From Caulobacteraceae bacterium (GTDB taxonomy: Bacteria > Pseudomonadota > Alphaproteobacteria > Caulobacterales > Caulobacteraceae), in NCBI GenBank assembly GCA_019748095.1, contig JAIEQA010000023.1:1-50107 (forward strand): a DNA stretch of 50,107 nt, given 5' to 3'. The notes beneath the pieces are model-generated. The model worked only from the letters and a program-made list of their open reading frames with translations. It was not told the origin of the DNA and did not search any database. Shown here one piece after another: positions 41,526 through 50,107 of the stretch; the first letter of the stretch is position 1, and each line of letters opens with the position of its first letter. Both the position numbers and the translations under genes were made by a program.

Positions 41526-43696
41526 CGTCCGCTCCTCAGGCGCAGGGCATTGAGCGTCACCACCAGCGAGGACCCGGACATGGCAAGGGCGGCGACAAAC
41601 GGATTGACCAGACCGAACATCGCGGCGGGGGCTGCGACCAGATTGTACAGGGTCGCAAATCCGAAATTCTCCAGCGCACGGCTGCGGGCGGAGCGCGCCA
41701 CATCAATCGCCTCCACCACCGCCATCAGCGCATCCTGGGTCAGGACCAGATCGGCGGCGTTCTGGCTGGCCTCGATCGCCGAACCGGGCGCGATGGCCGC
41801 ATGGGCCCGTGCCAGGGCCGCAGCGTCATTCAGCCCGTCCCCGACCATCAGGACCTTGCGCCCGGCAGCGGCCAGACGGTCCACGGCCTCGGCCTTGTCG
41901 CCCGGCAGCAGACCCGCCCGCCACTGCGTGATCCCGACCGTCTGCGCGACCGCCTCGACGACACCGGCCTGGTCACCCGACAGGATTTCGACCGTCAGAC
42001 CCCGGGCCCGAAGCGCAGCAACCGCACGGGCGGCATCCGGCCTCGGGGTGTCGGAGAACCGAAGCCGCACCTTCGGTCCGTCCTCGAACCCGAACCAGAG
42101 TTCTGTCTCGACCGGACGGGCGTTCGTCACCCCGACGAAGGCGGCGCGCCCCAGTCGGGCGCGGCGGCCCTCGATCACGCCCTCGACCCCGAGCCCTGTG
42201 TGCTCGACGACATCGCGGGCAATCGGGCCGTCGCCGGCAGCGCGCGCAACGGCCCGCGACATGGGATGGTTGGACGCCCGGGCCAGAGGCGCAGCCATGG
42301 CGACGACAGACCGGGACGTCTGGATCAGTGCAGGTCGCCCCTCGGTCAGGACGCCCGTCTTGTCGAACACCACATGATCCACCTCGGCCAGACGTTCCAG
42401 AGCGGCCCCGGACTTGACCAGAACGCCTGTGCGGAACAGTCGCGCCGAGGCCACGATCTGGACAGCAGGCACGGCCAGCCCAAGAGCGCAGGGGCAGGTC
42501 ACGATCAGCAGTGCCACCGCCCGGATCAAAGCCTCTCGCGGGTCGAGCCCCAGCGCCCAGCCGCCCGCGAAAGTCGCCAGGGCCGCACTGTGGACGAGCG
42601 GCACATAGAGTGTGGCAGCCCGATCAGCCAGGCGCACATAGCGCGAGCGTGACTGGGCCCCGGCCTCGATCAAGCGCGCGATCGCCGCAAGGGAAGAGTC
42701 CTCGGACGCCGCCCGGGCGCGCAGGGTCAGCAGCCCGGCGGTGTTGACGGCACCGGCCCGGCACAGCGCGCCGGCTGCCACACGTTCCGGCACGCTCTCA
42801 CCCGTCAACAGGCTGTTGTCGAGCAGGGCCTCGCCTGCCTCCAGGGTCGCGTCAACCGGGATCCGGTCGCCGGGCCGCACCCGCAGGATATCGCCCGGAC
42901 GCACCTCGCTGAGCGGAACCGATCGTTCCCGTCCCGAGGCGTCGAGCAGGCTGACGCTGGTGGCCTGCAGGGCCAGCAGATCGCCGGCCGCACTGCGCGC
43001 ACTGGCCCGCAGCTTGTGATCCAGCCAACGCCCGATCAGCAGCAGGAACAACAGCGACACCGCCGCATCGAAATAGGCGTCGGGGCCGTTCAGGAAGGTC
43101 TCGGAGAAACTGATCAACAGGGTCAGGATCACCCCGACCGAGATCGGCACATCCATGTTCGCCCGACCCGCCCGCAGCGATCGCCAAGCGGACTTGAAGA
43201 AGGTCATGCCGGCGAAAATGGCGCAGGGCGCACCGACAGCCCCCGACATCCACATCATCATGGTGCGGGTGGCGGGCCCGAGCTCCTGATCGAACAACCC
43301 GGCCCAGATCGGCACCGAGAACATCATGGCGTTCATCGCCCCGAACCCGGCAACGGCGAGGGCGAGGATCAGCTCGCGGCCCTCGCGGTCGCGCTGCTGC
43401 AGGGCCGCCCCGGGATCGAACGGGGTCGCGGTGTAGCCGAGCCCAACCAGGGTCCGGATAATCACACCGGGATCGACGGCGGCGTTGGCGAGACCCAGAC
43501 TCAGCCGGCCGGTCGACAGATTGAGCCGTGCCGTCTCGACGCCGGGCAGGCGCGACATCTCGCGTTCAATCTTCGAGATACAGCCTGCACAGCGTGCGCC
43601 GGTCACAAGCAGATCAAGACCGGCGCGCCCGTCGTCGCGCCGACGCAGGAAGGCCGACATGTCACCGCCGACAGTGGCGTCAAAGGTCACGGCCAT
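41522..43696 (-). CDS. ccoI: copper-translocating P-type ATPase, CcoI/FixI
   Basis: This 724-residue P1B-type ATPase delivers copper for the binuclear centre of cbb3 oxidase. An N-terminal metal-binding domain carries CAGC (Cys36, Cys39). The transport helix has CPCALGLAVP, the phosphorylated Asp lies in DKTGVLTEG, and LLTGESVPE and MVGDGLNDAAAL complete the ATPase core. About eight transmembrane helices are visible. The start at 43696 overlaps the end of ccoH by ten bases. It is placed as expected between ccoH and ccoS. Confidence 0.95.
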   Translation of the reverse strand: MAVTFDATVGGDMSAFLRRRDDGRAGLDLLVTGARCAGCISKIEREMSRLPGVETARLNLSTGRLSLGLANAAVDPGVIIRTLVGLGYTATPFDPGAALQQRDREGRELILALAVAGFGAMNAMMFSVPIWAGLFDQELGPATRTMMMWMSGAVGAPCAIFAGMTFFKSAWRSLRAGRANMDVPISVGVILTLLISFSETFLNGPDAYFDAAVSLLFLLLIGRWLDHKLRASARSAAGDLLALQATSVSLLDASGRERSVPLSEVRPGDILRVRPGDRIPVDATLEAGEALLDNSLLTGESVPERVAAGALCRAGAVNTAGLLTLRARAASEDSSLAAIARLIEAGAQSRSRYVRLADRAATLYVPLVHSAALATFAGGWALGLDPREALIRAVALLIVTCPCALGLAVPAVQIVASARLFRTGVLVKSGAALERLAEVDHVVFDKTGVLTEGRPALIQTSRSVVAMAAPLARASNHPMSRAVARAAGDGPIARDVVEHTGLGVEGVIEGRRARLGRAAFVGVTNARPVETELWFGFEDGPKVRLRFSDTPRPDAARAVAALRARGLTVEILSGDQAGVVEAVAQTVGITQWRAGLLPGDKAEAVDRLAAAGRKVLMVGDGLNDAAALARAHAAIAPGSAIEASQNAADLVLTQDALMAVVEAIDVARSARSRALENFGFATLYNLVAAPAAMFGLVNPFVAALAMSGSSLVVTLNALRLRSGR

Positions 43697-44175
43697 GTCA
43701 GCCGTCTCTCGGCGATCAGACGCTGGCCCCGGGCATCCGTGGCCTCGATCCGGGCGTCCCAGACACCGGACAGACCGACCGGCGCGCTGTAGCGGCCGGG
43801 AGCGATTTCGCTCAGTTTAAACTCGGCTCGGCCCTGCTCCGTGGCGGGACGCTGCAGCAGCGCCGAGACGGCGAGCCCCGCCAGCGGTGCGCCTTCGCGG
43901 TCCACAAGCAAGACTTCAAGATCCCTGCCCCGCGCCTCGGCACCCGCACGCCAGCCCAGAGCTGCCTGGACCCGCTGTCGTTCAAGCTCGGCATTGTAGA
44001 TAAGGCCGGTCTCATAGGGTTTGGCTGCGACCTGTCCCGGATGGGTTTTGTAGGCCTGCACAAGAAAGACCGTGTTGACCGCAATCACGATGGCGAAGAA
44101 GGCCACCACGGCGGCGGCGACATGCCAGCCCTTGACCGTAAAGGGGGCCCTGACTTTCGTTTCCTGCGTGGTCAT
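43687..44175 (-). CDS. ccoH: FixH/CcoH family protein
   Basis: This 162-residue protein has one N-terminal membrane helix (GWHVAAAVVAFFAIVIAVNT) and a periplasmic beta-rich domain. Family marks are VFLVQAYKTHPG, KPYETGLIYNAEL and APGRYSAPVGLSGVWDARIE. CcoH stabilises or helps assemble the cbb3 complex. It overlaps ccoG by four bases. Confidence 0.93.
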   Translation of the reverse strand: MTTQETKVRAPFTVKGWHVAAAVVAFFAIVIAVNTVFLVQAYKTHPGQVAAKPYETGLIYNAELERQRVQAALGWRAGAEARGRDLEVLLVDREGAPLAGLAVSALLQRPATEQGRAEFKLSEIAPGRYSAPVGLSGVWDARIEATDARGQRLIAERRLTWP

Positions 44176-45668
44176 TGAGATCTCCCGTAGTCGAAGGCCG
44201 TCGGCACAAGCTGGGTGCGCTCGCTGGAGCGGATCTCGAAAGCAGCATCCTGGCTACCACCCTCCGCTGCGTCGACCGTGACGGCCGGCGCGGTCACGAA
44301 CAGGCGCAGCGGCGTCACCCGGTTCGGCTCAACCCGCACGACCAGGGGGTCGGCCCCCGGCTGCCCCGGACTGTTGAGCGCCGCGCCCCGCACACCGGAG
44401 TAGCGGATCTCGATCGTCGCAGTCTCGAAGCTGCGATTGGCAATCTTGAGGGTGTAACCGTTGCGGACCGCGCCGTCCTGCAGCTGCACATAGGCGGGGT
44501 TCCGGTCTCTCAGGGCGTGCACATCGATGACTTCGCGGGTCCTGAGCCCCTGGATCATCAAACCGCTGACCAGAATGAGGGCCCCGGCATAGTAGAGGGT
44601 GCGGGGTCGGATCAGCTTGTGTTTCGGCTTCTGGCCCGCGCAACGGGCCGCGACGGCGGCGTCCGTGTCATAGGCAATCAGGCCGCGCGGCCGCTCGACC
44701 CGGTCCATGATCTCGTCGCAGGCGTCGATACACAGGGCGCAGTTGATACACTCCAGCTGTGCCCCGTTGCGAATGTCGATGCCCATCGGGCAGGCCACCA
44801 CGCACTGGTTGCAGTCGATACAGTCGCCACGACCGTCCCACGACTCCGCCTTCTTGTGCGGCCCGCGCGGCTCGCCACGGTCCGCCCGGTAGGTCACCTG
44901 GAACGACTGGTCATCCAGCATCGCTCCCTGGATCCGCGGCCACGGACACATGTAGATGCAGACCTGCTCGCGCATATGGCCCGCGAAGACATAGGTGGTG
45001 AAGGTCAGGATGGCGCAGGATACATAGGCCGTCATCGGCGCGGTCCCGACCCAGAAGGTGCGGATCAGCTGGGGCGCATCATGAAAATAGAAGATCCAGG
45101 CCCCGCCGGTGCCGAAGGCGACGCCGATCCAGACCGCGTGTTTCCCGCCCTTGCGCCACAGCTTGTTGAAGGACATCGGTGCCGCGTCCAGACGCATGCG
45201 CGCGTTGCGATCGCCTTCGAACATCCGCTCGATGTAGATATAGAGGTCCGTCCAGACCGTCTGGGGGCAGGCGTAGCCGCACCAAAGCCGGCCGAAGAGG
45301 GCGGTTACGAGAAACAGGGTGAGCGCGGCCATCACCAGCAGGCCGGTGATGAAATACACCTCCTGCGGCCACAGCTGGATCATGAAGAAATAGAACCGCC
45401 CGCCCGCAAAATCGACCAGCACCGCCTGGTCCGGGAGGGCACCGGGCCGCTCCCAGCGGATCCACGGCGTGATATAGTAGATCGCCAGCATGGCGATCAG
45501 CAGGACCCATTTCAGCCAGCGCCAGGGGCCGTGCACCAGCTTGGGATAGATGGGCACCCGCGCCTGATAAAGACCCTTGGGCTTCGCCTTCTCACGCTGG
45601 CGCTCGGCGACCGAAACCGGACCCGCAGACGCGGCGCGCTCCCGGGTCCGGTCGATGATGATGGTCAT
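44172..45668 (-). CDS. ccoG: cytochrome c oxidase accessory protein CcoG/FixG
   Basis: This 498-residue membrane protein carries two [4Fe-4S] motifs, CIDCNQCVVACP and CINCALCIDACD, besides several helices and a C-terminal immunoglobulin-like domain. The N-half also shows the conserved YACPQTVWTDLYIYIERMFEG. CcoG is thought to reduce Cu(II) for delivery to cbb3 oxidase. Four-base overlaps join it to ccoP upstream and ccoH downstream. Confidence 0.95.
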   Translation of the reverse strand: MTIIIDRTRERAASAGPVSVAERQREKAKPKGLYQARVPIYPKLVHGPWRWLKWVLLIAMLAIYYITPWIRWERPGALPDQAVLVDFAGGRFYFFMIQLWPQEVYFITGLLVMAALTLFLVTALFGRLWCGYACPQTVWTDLYIYIERMFEGDRNARMRLDAAPMSFNKLWRKGGKHAVWIGVAFGTGGAWIFYFHDAPQLIRTFWVGTAPMTAYVSCAILTFTTYVFAGHMREQVCIYMCPWPRIQGAMLDDQSFQVTYRADRGEPRGPHKKAESWDGRGDCIDCNQCVVACPMGIDIRNGAQLECINCALCIDACDEIMDRVERPRGLIAYDTDAAVAARCAGQKPKHKLIRPRTLYYAGALILVSGLMIQGLRTREVIDVHALRDRNPAYVQLQDGAVRNGYTLKIANRSFETATIEIRYSGVRGAALNSPGQPGADPLVVRVEPNRVTPLRLFVTAPAVTVDAAEGGSQDAAFEIRSSERTQLVPTAFDYGRSQ

Positions 45669-46567
45669 GATGCTGGGGCTTCAACCCTTGCAGGAGAGGG
45701 CTCGCCCCCGCCGGCGTTGACATGGACATAGACTGCGAGGGCCTTGATGACAGCGGGCGAGAAACGGTTTCCCCACATCGGCATGACGCCGTTGCGCGTG
45801 TTGGTGAGCTGCTCCGTGATTGCCGACCGGTCCCCGCCGTACAGCCATTCGCGGTCAGTCAGGTTCGGGGCTCCCAACTCGCGCATTCCCGTGCCGTCGG
45901 GCATGTGGCAGGCCGCGCAATTCTCGGCGAATAGCGGCGCAGCCCGGGCCACCGCCGCACGGTCCGCTTCTCGGCCCGACAAGGCGACGACATACTCCGT
46001 CAGGTCGCCGATCTGGCTGCCCGTCAAAAGCCCGTCCCGGCCGAAAGCCGGCATCATCGACATCCGGGTGTCGGCATGGTCGGCGCGAATGCCAACCTGC
46101 AGCGTGTGCTCGATCTCTTCCAGCGAACCGCCCCAGAGCCAGACATCATCCCTGAGGTTCGGATAGCCCGGCGCTCCGCCACCTCCGGCCCCGTGGCAGC
46201 TGGCGCAGTTGTCTCCAAAGACCGACTGACCGACGGCCAGGGCGTGCGCCTGCAGGTCCGGGTCCGCCTCGATCTGCTGCAGGCTGGCCGACATCAGCAT
46301 CGCCTCGCCACGGCCACGCTGGACCTGGAGCGCGTTCAGCTCGCTCACGACATCGGCGCGATCAGACTGGTTCAGCAGCCCCCGCGTATAGCCGTTGACG
46401 CCGGGCCAGGCCGGCATCAGGACCCAATAGACGATGGACCAGGCGATACAGGCATAGAAGATCCAGAGCCACCAGCGGGGCAAGGGATTGTCCAGCTCCT
46501 TGATGCCGTCCCATTCGTGACCGGTCGTCTCGACGCCGGAATGCTCGTCGCGCTCTTTCTCAGACAT
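45665..46567 (-). CDS. ccoP: cbb3 oxidase subunit III (diheme cytochrome c)
   Basis: This 300-residue protein has a membrane helix near residues 32-50 and two c-type heme sites, CASCH (Cys121-His125) and CAACH (Cys217-His221). It passes electrons from the bc1 complex or soluble cytochrome c to CcoO/CcoN. ATG at 46567 is preferred over a longer frame that would overlap all of ccoQ. The start overlaps the ccoQ stop by eight bases. Confidence 0.95.
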   Translation of the reverse strand: MSEKERDEHSGVETTGHEWDGIKELDNPLPRWWLWIFYACIAWSIVYWVLMPAWPGVNGYTRGLLNQSDRADVVSELNALQVQRGRGEAMLMSASLQQIEADPDLQAHALAVGQSVFGDNCASCHGAGGGGAPGYPNLRDDVWLWGGSLEEIEHTLQVGIRADHADTRMSMMPAFGRDGLLTGSQIGDLTEYVVALSGREADRAAVARAAPLFAENCAACHMPDGTGMRELGAPNLTDREWLYGGDRSAITEQLTNTRNGVMPMWGNRFSPAVIKALAVYVHVNAGGGEPSPARVEAPAS

Positions 46568-46733
46568 GGTCGTCCTCGTCCTTTTCGAGCGGGAGGCGGG
46601 AAAGGCGGGCGAACAACTCTCGGTTCTTCGGCCAGAGCGCATAGACCAGCCCGGCGATGAAGATCACGCCGAAATAGATCAATCCGCCCTGCTGGGCGAA
46701 CCGCGCAACGGTGTCGTAGTCGAGGCCGCTCAT
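46560..46733 (-). CDS. ccoQ: cbb3 oxidase subunit IV (CcoQ), 57 aa
   Basis: Translating the gap between ccoO and ccoP on the minus strand gives a 57-residue protein, [12 protein letters not shown]...DEDDHV. It has one membrane helix ([19 protein letters not shown]) and a charged tail, as expected of CcoQ/FixQ. Its ATG overlaps the ccoO stop by four bases and its TGA lies within the start of ccoP. CcoQ stabilises the complex. Small size makes it easy to miss in annotation. Confidence 0.92.
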   Translation of the reverse strand: MSGLDYDTVARFAQQGGLIYFGVIFIAGLVYALWPKNRELFARLSRLPLEKDEDDHV

Positions 46734-47467
46734 CGCATATTGTCCGGGTCTTCGGCCTGGTAGGTGCTGAAATCCACCATCGTGCCAAGTTGCTGCAGAT
46801 AGGCGATCAGGGCGTCCATCTTGGTCAGACGCTCGGGGTCACCGTCGAAATCGCCCTGGATAATCTTGGGCCCATAGCGGCCACGCAGGGCAGATGTGGC
46901 ACTGGCATAGGGATCGACCTGGGCCCGCGCATCCACCTCGGCATTTTCGATCTGATCGTCTGTGTAGGGCACACCGACCGTGCGCATGGCGACGAGCTTG
47001 GCGCGGATGGCGTGAAGATCGAGGTCCTGATCGGCCAAAAACCGGTAGGGAGGCATGTTGGATTCCGGCACGACGGAACGCGGATCGGCCAGGTGCTCGG
47101 CATGCCATTCATTGGAATATTTGCCGCCCACCCGCGCCAGATCCGGCCCGGTCCGCTTGGAGCCCCACTGGAAGGGGTGGTCGTACATACTCTCGGCCGC
47201 CAGGCTGTAGTGACCGTAGCGTTCGACCTCGTCACGCAGCGGCCGGATCATCTGTGAGTGGCAGCTGTAGCAGCCCTCGGCGATGTAGATGTCCCGGCCG
47301 GCCAGCTCGAGAGGCGTATAGGGACGCACACCCTCGACCTCCTCGATCGTGCTCTCGACCCAGAACAGGGGCGCGATCTCGACGATGCCGCCGATCGAGA
47401 CGACGATGGTGATGCCTATGACAAGCCAGGCCGAGTGACGTTCGAATATTCCGTGTTTCTTCCACAT
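46730..47467 (-). CDS. ccoO: cbb3 oxidase subunit II (monoheme cytochrome c)
   Basis: This 245-residue membrane-anchored cytochrome has a helix at residues 13-33 and the heme site CYSCH (Cys66-His70) in [21 protein letters not shown]. The distal Met ligand is probably in [15 protein letters not shown] precedes the ATG. It lies ten bases after ccoN. Confidence 0.96.
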   Translation of the reverse strand: MWKKHGIFERHSAWLVIGITIVVSIGGIVEIAPLFWVESTIEEVEGVRPYTPLELAGRDIYIAEGCYSCHSQMIRPLRDEVERYGHYSLAAESMYDHPFQWGSKRTGPDLARVGGKYSNEWHAEHLADPRSVVPESNMPPYRFLADQDLDLHAIRAKLVAMRTVGVPYTDDQIENAEVDARAQVDPYASATSALRGRYGPKIIQGDFDGDPERLTKMDALIAYLQQLGTMVDFSTYQAEDPDNMR

Positions 47468-47477
47468 GATCTGATCC

Positions 47478-49136
47478 TCACTCGGCCGGCAGCAGGCGCG
47501 GCTCGATCGTCGTCGCCGGGACGTTCGCGGAGTTCTCCGAGGACGGCATGCGGATCGTTCGCCACAGGTTGTAGGACATGATGACCGTACCGCTCAGGAA
47601 CATCAGACCACCGAAGGTACGGATGACGTTCTGGACGTGTTTGGCCGAGACGGTCTCAATGAAGCTGTTCGCGAGGAAGCCATCAGGCGTGTATTCGCGC
47701 CACATCAGGCCTTCCATGATGCCGGAGACCCACATCGCGGAGATGTAGAGAACGATCCCGGTGGTCGCGATCCAGAAATGCCACTCGACCAGGGCGTTCG
47801 AATACAGCCGGTCCTTCTTCCATAGCCATGGCACCAGGCAATAGATCGCCCCGAAGCTGATGAATCCGACCCAGCCCAGCGCACCGGAGTGCACGTGGCC
47901 AATGGTCCAGTCGGTATAGTGCGACAGGGCGTTCACCGTCCGGATCGCCATCAGCGGCCCCTCGAACGTCGACATGCCATAGAAGGCGATGGCGACGACC
48001 ATCATGCGGACGACGGGGTCGGTGCGCAGCTTGTCCCACGCCCCCGACAGGGTCATCAGCCCGTTGATCATCCCGCCCCAGGACGGCATCCACAGCATGA
48101 TCGAGAAGGTCATGCCAAGGGTCTGGGCCCACTGCGGCAGGGCCGTGTAGTGCAGATGGTGAGGCCCCGCCCAGATGTAGATGAAGATCAGCGACCAGAA
48201 GTGCACGATCGAAAGGCGGTAGGAGTAGATCGGCCGCTCCACCCGCTTGGGTACGAAATAGTACATCATCGCCAGGAAGCCGGCCGTCAGGAAGAAGCCG
48301 ACGGCGTTGTGGCCATACCACCACTGGACCAGGGCATCCTGGACCCCGGCGAAGGCCGAGTAGCTGCGCGCCTCCAGCAGACCGACCGGCACGGCGGCGT
48401 TGTTCACCAGATGCAGCAGCGCCACAGTGACGATGAAGGCCAGGTAGAACCAGTTGGCCACATAGATGTGCGGCTCCTTGCGCTTCCAGATCGTGCCGAG
48501 GAAGACCAGGAGATAGGCGACCCAGACGATGGTCAGCCAGATGTCGACGTACCATTCCGGCTCGGCGTATTCGCGCGACTGGGTGATGCCGGCCAGATAG
48601 CCGGTCGCGGCCAGAACGATGAACAGCTGGTAGCCCCAGAACACGAACCATGGCCAGATCCCGCCGGCCAGACGCGCCTTGCAGGTCCGCTGCACAACCC
48701 AGAAGGATGTGCAGATCAGGGCGTTCCCTCCGAAGGCAAAGATCACACCCGAAGTGTGCAGGGGGCGCAGGCGACCAAAGTTCAGCCAGCCGTGATCGGG
48801 AAAATAGAAGATGTTCGGCCACGACAGCTGGGCTGCGATCAGCACACCGACCGTCATGCCCACCACCCCCCAGAACATGGTGGCGATCACGCCGGCCCGG
48901 ATCACGCCGTCCGAGTAGCGCGACGGGTCTGCGCGAAGCCGCCCGTTATTGACCCCGAGGGTCAGGGCCGCCAGCGACAGGATACCCGCCGTCAGCAGGA
49001 TGGTCCCGTGGAACCTCATCCCCCAGTCATCGGTGAACGCTGTCGCCAGCAGGGCGACCGTGGTCAGCACCCCGAGGGTCAGGAACAGCGCGGTTACGCC
49101 GCCCAGCAGTTTGTCTTCTTGTGGTCGAGTCGCCAT
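47478..49136 (-). CDS. ccoN: cbb3 oxidase subunit I (catalytic)
   Basis: This 552-residue heme-copper oxidase subunit has about fourteen hydrophobic segments. Conserved His-rich helices include [17 protein letters not shown], the Cu-B/His-Tyr region [17 protein letters not shown], and [18 protein letters not shown], as well as the low-spin heme contact HVHSGALGW. cbb3 oxidases work at low oxygen with high affinity. It is the first gene of ccoNOQP-ccoGHIS, and an FNR/FixK-type box lies 53 bp upstream. Confidence 0.97.
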   Translation of the reverse strand: MATRPQEDKLLGGVTALFLTLGVLTTVALLATAFTDDWGMRFHGTILLTAGILSLAALTLGVNNGRLRADPSRYSDGVIRAGVIATMFWGVVGMTVGVLIAAQLSWPNIFYFPDHGWLNFGRLRPLHTSGVIFAFGGNALICTSFWVVQRTCKARLAGGIWPWFVFWGYQLFIVLAATGYLAGITQSREYAEPEWYVDIWLTIVWVAYLLVFLGTIWKRKEPHIYVANWFYLAFIVTVALLHLVNNAAVPVGLLEARSYSAFAGVQDALVQWWYGHNAVGFFLTAGFLAMMYYFVPKRVERPIYSYRLSIVHFWSLIFIYIWAGPHHLHYTALPQWAQTLGMTFSIMLWMPSWGGMINGLMTLSGAWDKLRTDPVVRMMVVAIAFYGMSTFEGPLMAIRTVNALSHYTDWTIGHVHSGALGWVGFISFGAIYCLVPWLWKKDRLYSNALVEWHFWIATTGIVLYISAMWVSGIMEGLMWREYTPDGFLANSFIETVSAKHVQNVIRTFGGLMFLSGTVIMSYNLWRTIRMPSSENSANVPATTIEPRLLPAE

Positions 49137-49188
49137 GCGTGGCCCCTTGTGTCGGGACGGGCTGTGCCCGAAGGCGAGCGGCGCATCT

Positions 49189-49202
49189 TTGATCTAGCGC
49201 AA
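49189..49202. promoter_or_regulatory. FNR/FixK-type box upstream of ccoN
   Basis: TTGATCTAGCGCAA matches the Crp/Fnr-type consensus TTGAT-N4-ATCAA in nine of its ten defined positions, with the FixK-like half-site TTGCGC on the minus strand. Its centre is about 59 bp from the ccoN start, leaving room for activation at -41.5. It lies about equally far from the divergent small gene at 49250, so both directions could be affected. Confidence 0.75.
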
Positions 49203-49249
49203 TGCGGCGACAGGTAATTCCCTCTTGGATGGCGGCCGGAGGTATCGTC

Positions 49250-49528
49250 ATGAACATTCAGGACAGCCAGGAGCGAATGCTGGTGGCGGGCGGGCTTTTC
49301 GTCCTTGCCGGATCGCTGGGCGCACTGGGTGCCGTCCTCTCGGCCATGGCAATCGATCACATGGCGTTCGCAGCCAACCTGTGCGGGCCGCTGGCCGGTC
49401 ATTGCCTCGTCTGTTTCGCCGCTGCAGGCACGGTGGCCGCCAGCTTCGCCGCAGGTATCGCCGCAGTGTCGCTGTTTCGACCGGCCCGCAGGGTCAAGGT
49501 CCCGGGCGTAAAGGTCAGATCCGCGTAA
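49250..49528 (+). CDS. small membrane protein of unknown function (92 aa)
   Basis: The product has two hydrophobic segments (about residues 10-35 and 48-75), the second preceded by CGPLAGHCLVCFAAAG with three Cys and a His. It ends in a basic tail. GGAGGT at 49238-49243 lies six bases before the ATG. It is divergent from ccoN across an FNR/FixK-type box, which suggests a link to low-oxygen respiration. The Cys/His cluster could bind metal, but no family was recognised. Confidence 0.65.
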   Translation: MNIQDSQERMLVAGGLFVLAGSLGALGAVLSAMAIDHMAFAANLCGPLAGHCLVCFAAAGTVAASFAAGIAAVSLFRPARRVKVPGVKVRSA

Positions 49529-49566
49529 CCGGGTCGCAGTCTCCGGCGAACGTCCCCACGCCTGCG

Positions 49567-49590
49567 GACAGCCCGTCTGTCAGGGCTGTC
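49567..49590 (+). terminator. hairpin between the small membrane protein gene and moaD
   Basis: GACAGCCC and GGGCTGTC form a perfect 8-bp stem with an 8-nt loop, followed by GCGGGTTTG. It lies 38 bases after the stop at 49528 and 40 bases before moaD. The U-tract is poor, so this is a tentative terminator. Confidence 0.4.
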
Positions 49591-49630
49591 GCGGGTTTGA
49601 TCCGCGCGGGACGCCCGTTATGAAGACGCC

Positions 49631-49879
49631 ATGACCCGCATCCTGTTCTTCGGCCGCGTCGCGGAACATCTGGGACCGGAAAGCCGCCTCGATCTGCCGG
49701 TTGAGGGTGTGAGCATCGGCGAGATCCGCCGGGCCCTCGCCGCCCGGGACGCTCTGTTCGCAAGCACCCTGCTGCGCCCTGACGTCCGGGCCTCGGTCGA
49801 TCTTGTGGTGGTCAGCGACGAGACCCTCGCCCGACCCGGCGAGGAGATTGCCTTCTTCTCCCTGTTCTCGGGCGGCTAG
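49631..49879 (+). CDS. moaD: molybdopterin synthase small subunit MoaD
   Basis: This 82-residue ubiquitin-like protein ends in Gly-Gly (FFSLFSGG), the tail that is thiocarboxylated to carry sulfur in molybdopterin synthesis. The start ILFFGRVAEHLG and the late PGEEIAFFSLFSGG are typical. moaE follows after one base, consistent with a moaDE operon. Confidence 0.95.
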   Translation: MTRILFFGRVAEHLGPESRLDLPVEGVSIGEIRRALAARDALFASTLLRPDVRASVDLVVVSDETLARPGEEIAFFSLFSGG

Positions 49880-49880
49880 G

Positions 49881-50107
49881 ATGGCCCTCGATGTCCGGCT
49901 GAGCCCCGGTCCCTTGTCCATCATCGCTGAACTGGAGGCCTTTCTCGCCGGCCGCACTGCGGACGGCGCGGTTGTCACCTTCACGGGCCTAGCCCGCGAC
50001 AGGAGCAAGGACGGCGCAGGGGTCGAGACCCTGACCCTGGACTGGTATCCCGGCATGACGGAACGCTCCCTGCATGAGATCGCAGAGGCTGCGGCCGCCC
50101 GCTTCCC
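49881..50107 (+). CDS. moaE: molybdopterin synthase large subunit MoaE (partial)
   Basis: The first 75 residues are present before the window ends. They read MALDVRLSPGPLSIIAELEA and then DGAVVTFTGLARDRSKDG and LDWYPGMTERSLHEIAE, which match the MoaE N-terminal half. The catalytic Lys region lies beyond the edge. The ATG follows the moaD stop by one base. Confidence 0.93.
   Translation, partial: MALDVRLSPGPLSIIAELEAFLAGRTADGAVVTFTGLARDRSKDGAGVETLTLDWYPGMTERSLHEIAEAAAARF

Overview
The window is high-GC, gene-dense alphaproteobacterial DNA. A Caulobacterales-type TonB-dependent receptor, a complete ccoNOQP-ccoGHIS cluster with an FNR/FixK-type box, a fused CysNC and frequent ATGA/GTGA overlaps suggest a Caulobacteraceae chromosome, probably Brevundimonas or a close relative. 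That placement is inferred from gene content and style, not from an rRNA gene. No rRNA, tRNA, CRISPR array, insertion sequence or phage gene was seen.

Layout. 1-2.1 kb: the tail of one PH-domain-type protein, a YdbT-like membrane protein and a small VanZ-like protein. 2.1-4.7 kb (minus): a ROK sugar kinase and a GNAT-nitrilase fusion. 4.8-32.4 kb: a large pectin / rhamnogalacturonan-I (RG-I) utilisation locus. 32.5-35.4 kb: cysD-cysNC for sulfate activation. 35.5-41.3 kb: a SOUL lipoprotein, a renalase-like flavoprotein, a beta-carbonic anhydrase group and a LysR/SbtA bicarbonate-transporter pair. 41.3-49.1 kb: cbb3 oxidase structural and assembly genes, including a 57-residue ccoQ. 49.2-50.1 kb: a small membrane protein, moaD and the start of moaE.

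The centrepiece is the RG-I locus. A TonB-dependent receptor and a Tat-exported PL26 exo-lyase (minus) diverge from a six-gene plus-strand operon: PL11 lyase, CE12 acetylesterase, a GH43-like protein, a GH43-like/GH35 fusion, a DUF6250 Tat lipoprotein and a GH28. All five junctions of that operon overlap by exactly 4 nt. Next come the enzymes of non-phosphorylating L-rhamnose breakdown: mutarotase, L-rhamnose 1-dehydrogenase and an IclR regulator on minus; L-rhamnonate dehydratase, diketo-deoxy-rhamnonate hydrolase, keto-deoxy-rhamnonate dehydrogenase and rhamnonolactonase on plus. A minus-strand group of GH105, GPH symporter and exported PL22 follows, with an LldD-type L-lactate dehydrogenase upstream. 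The logic is coherent: outer lyases release unsaturated galacturonyl-rhamnose, the symporter imports it, GH105 splits it, rhamnose becomes pyruvate plus L-lactate, and LldD oxidises the lactate. Enzymes for the unsaturated galacturonate half are not in the window.

The least expected signal is a shared 15-bp motif (TGTCASNNTATGANA, read on the minus strand) found four times. It lies in the TBDR/PL11 divergent promoter, twice between the IclR gene and the dehydratase gene, and upstream of GH105. This looks like one operator tying the locus into a single regulon, most simply under the IclR protein.
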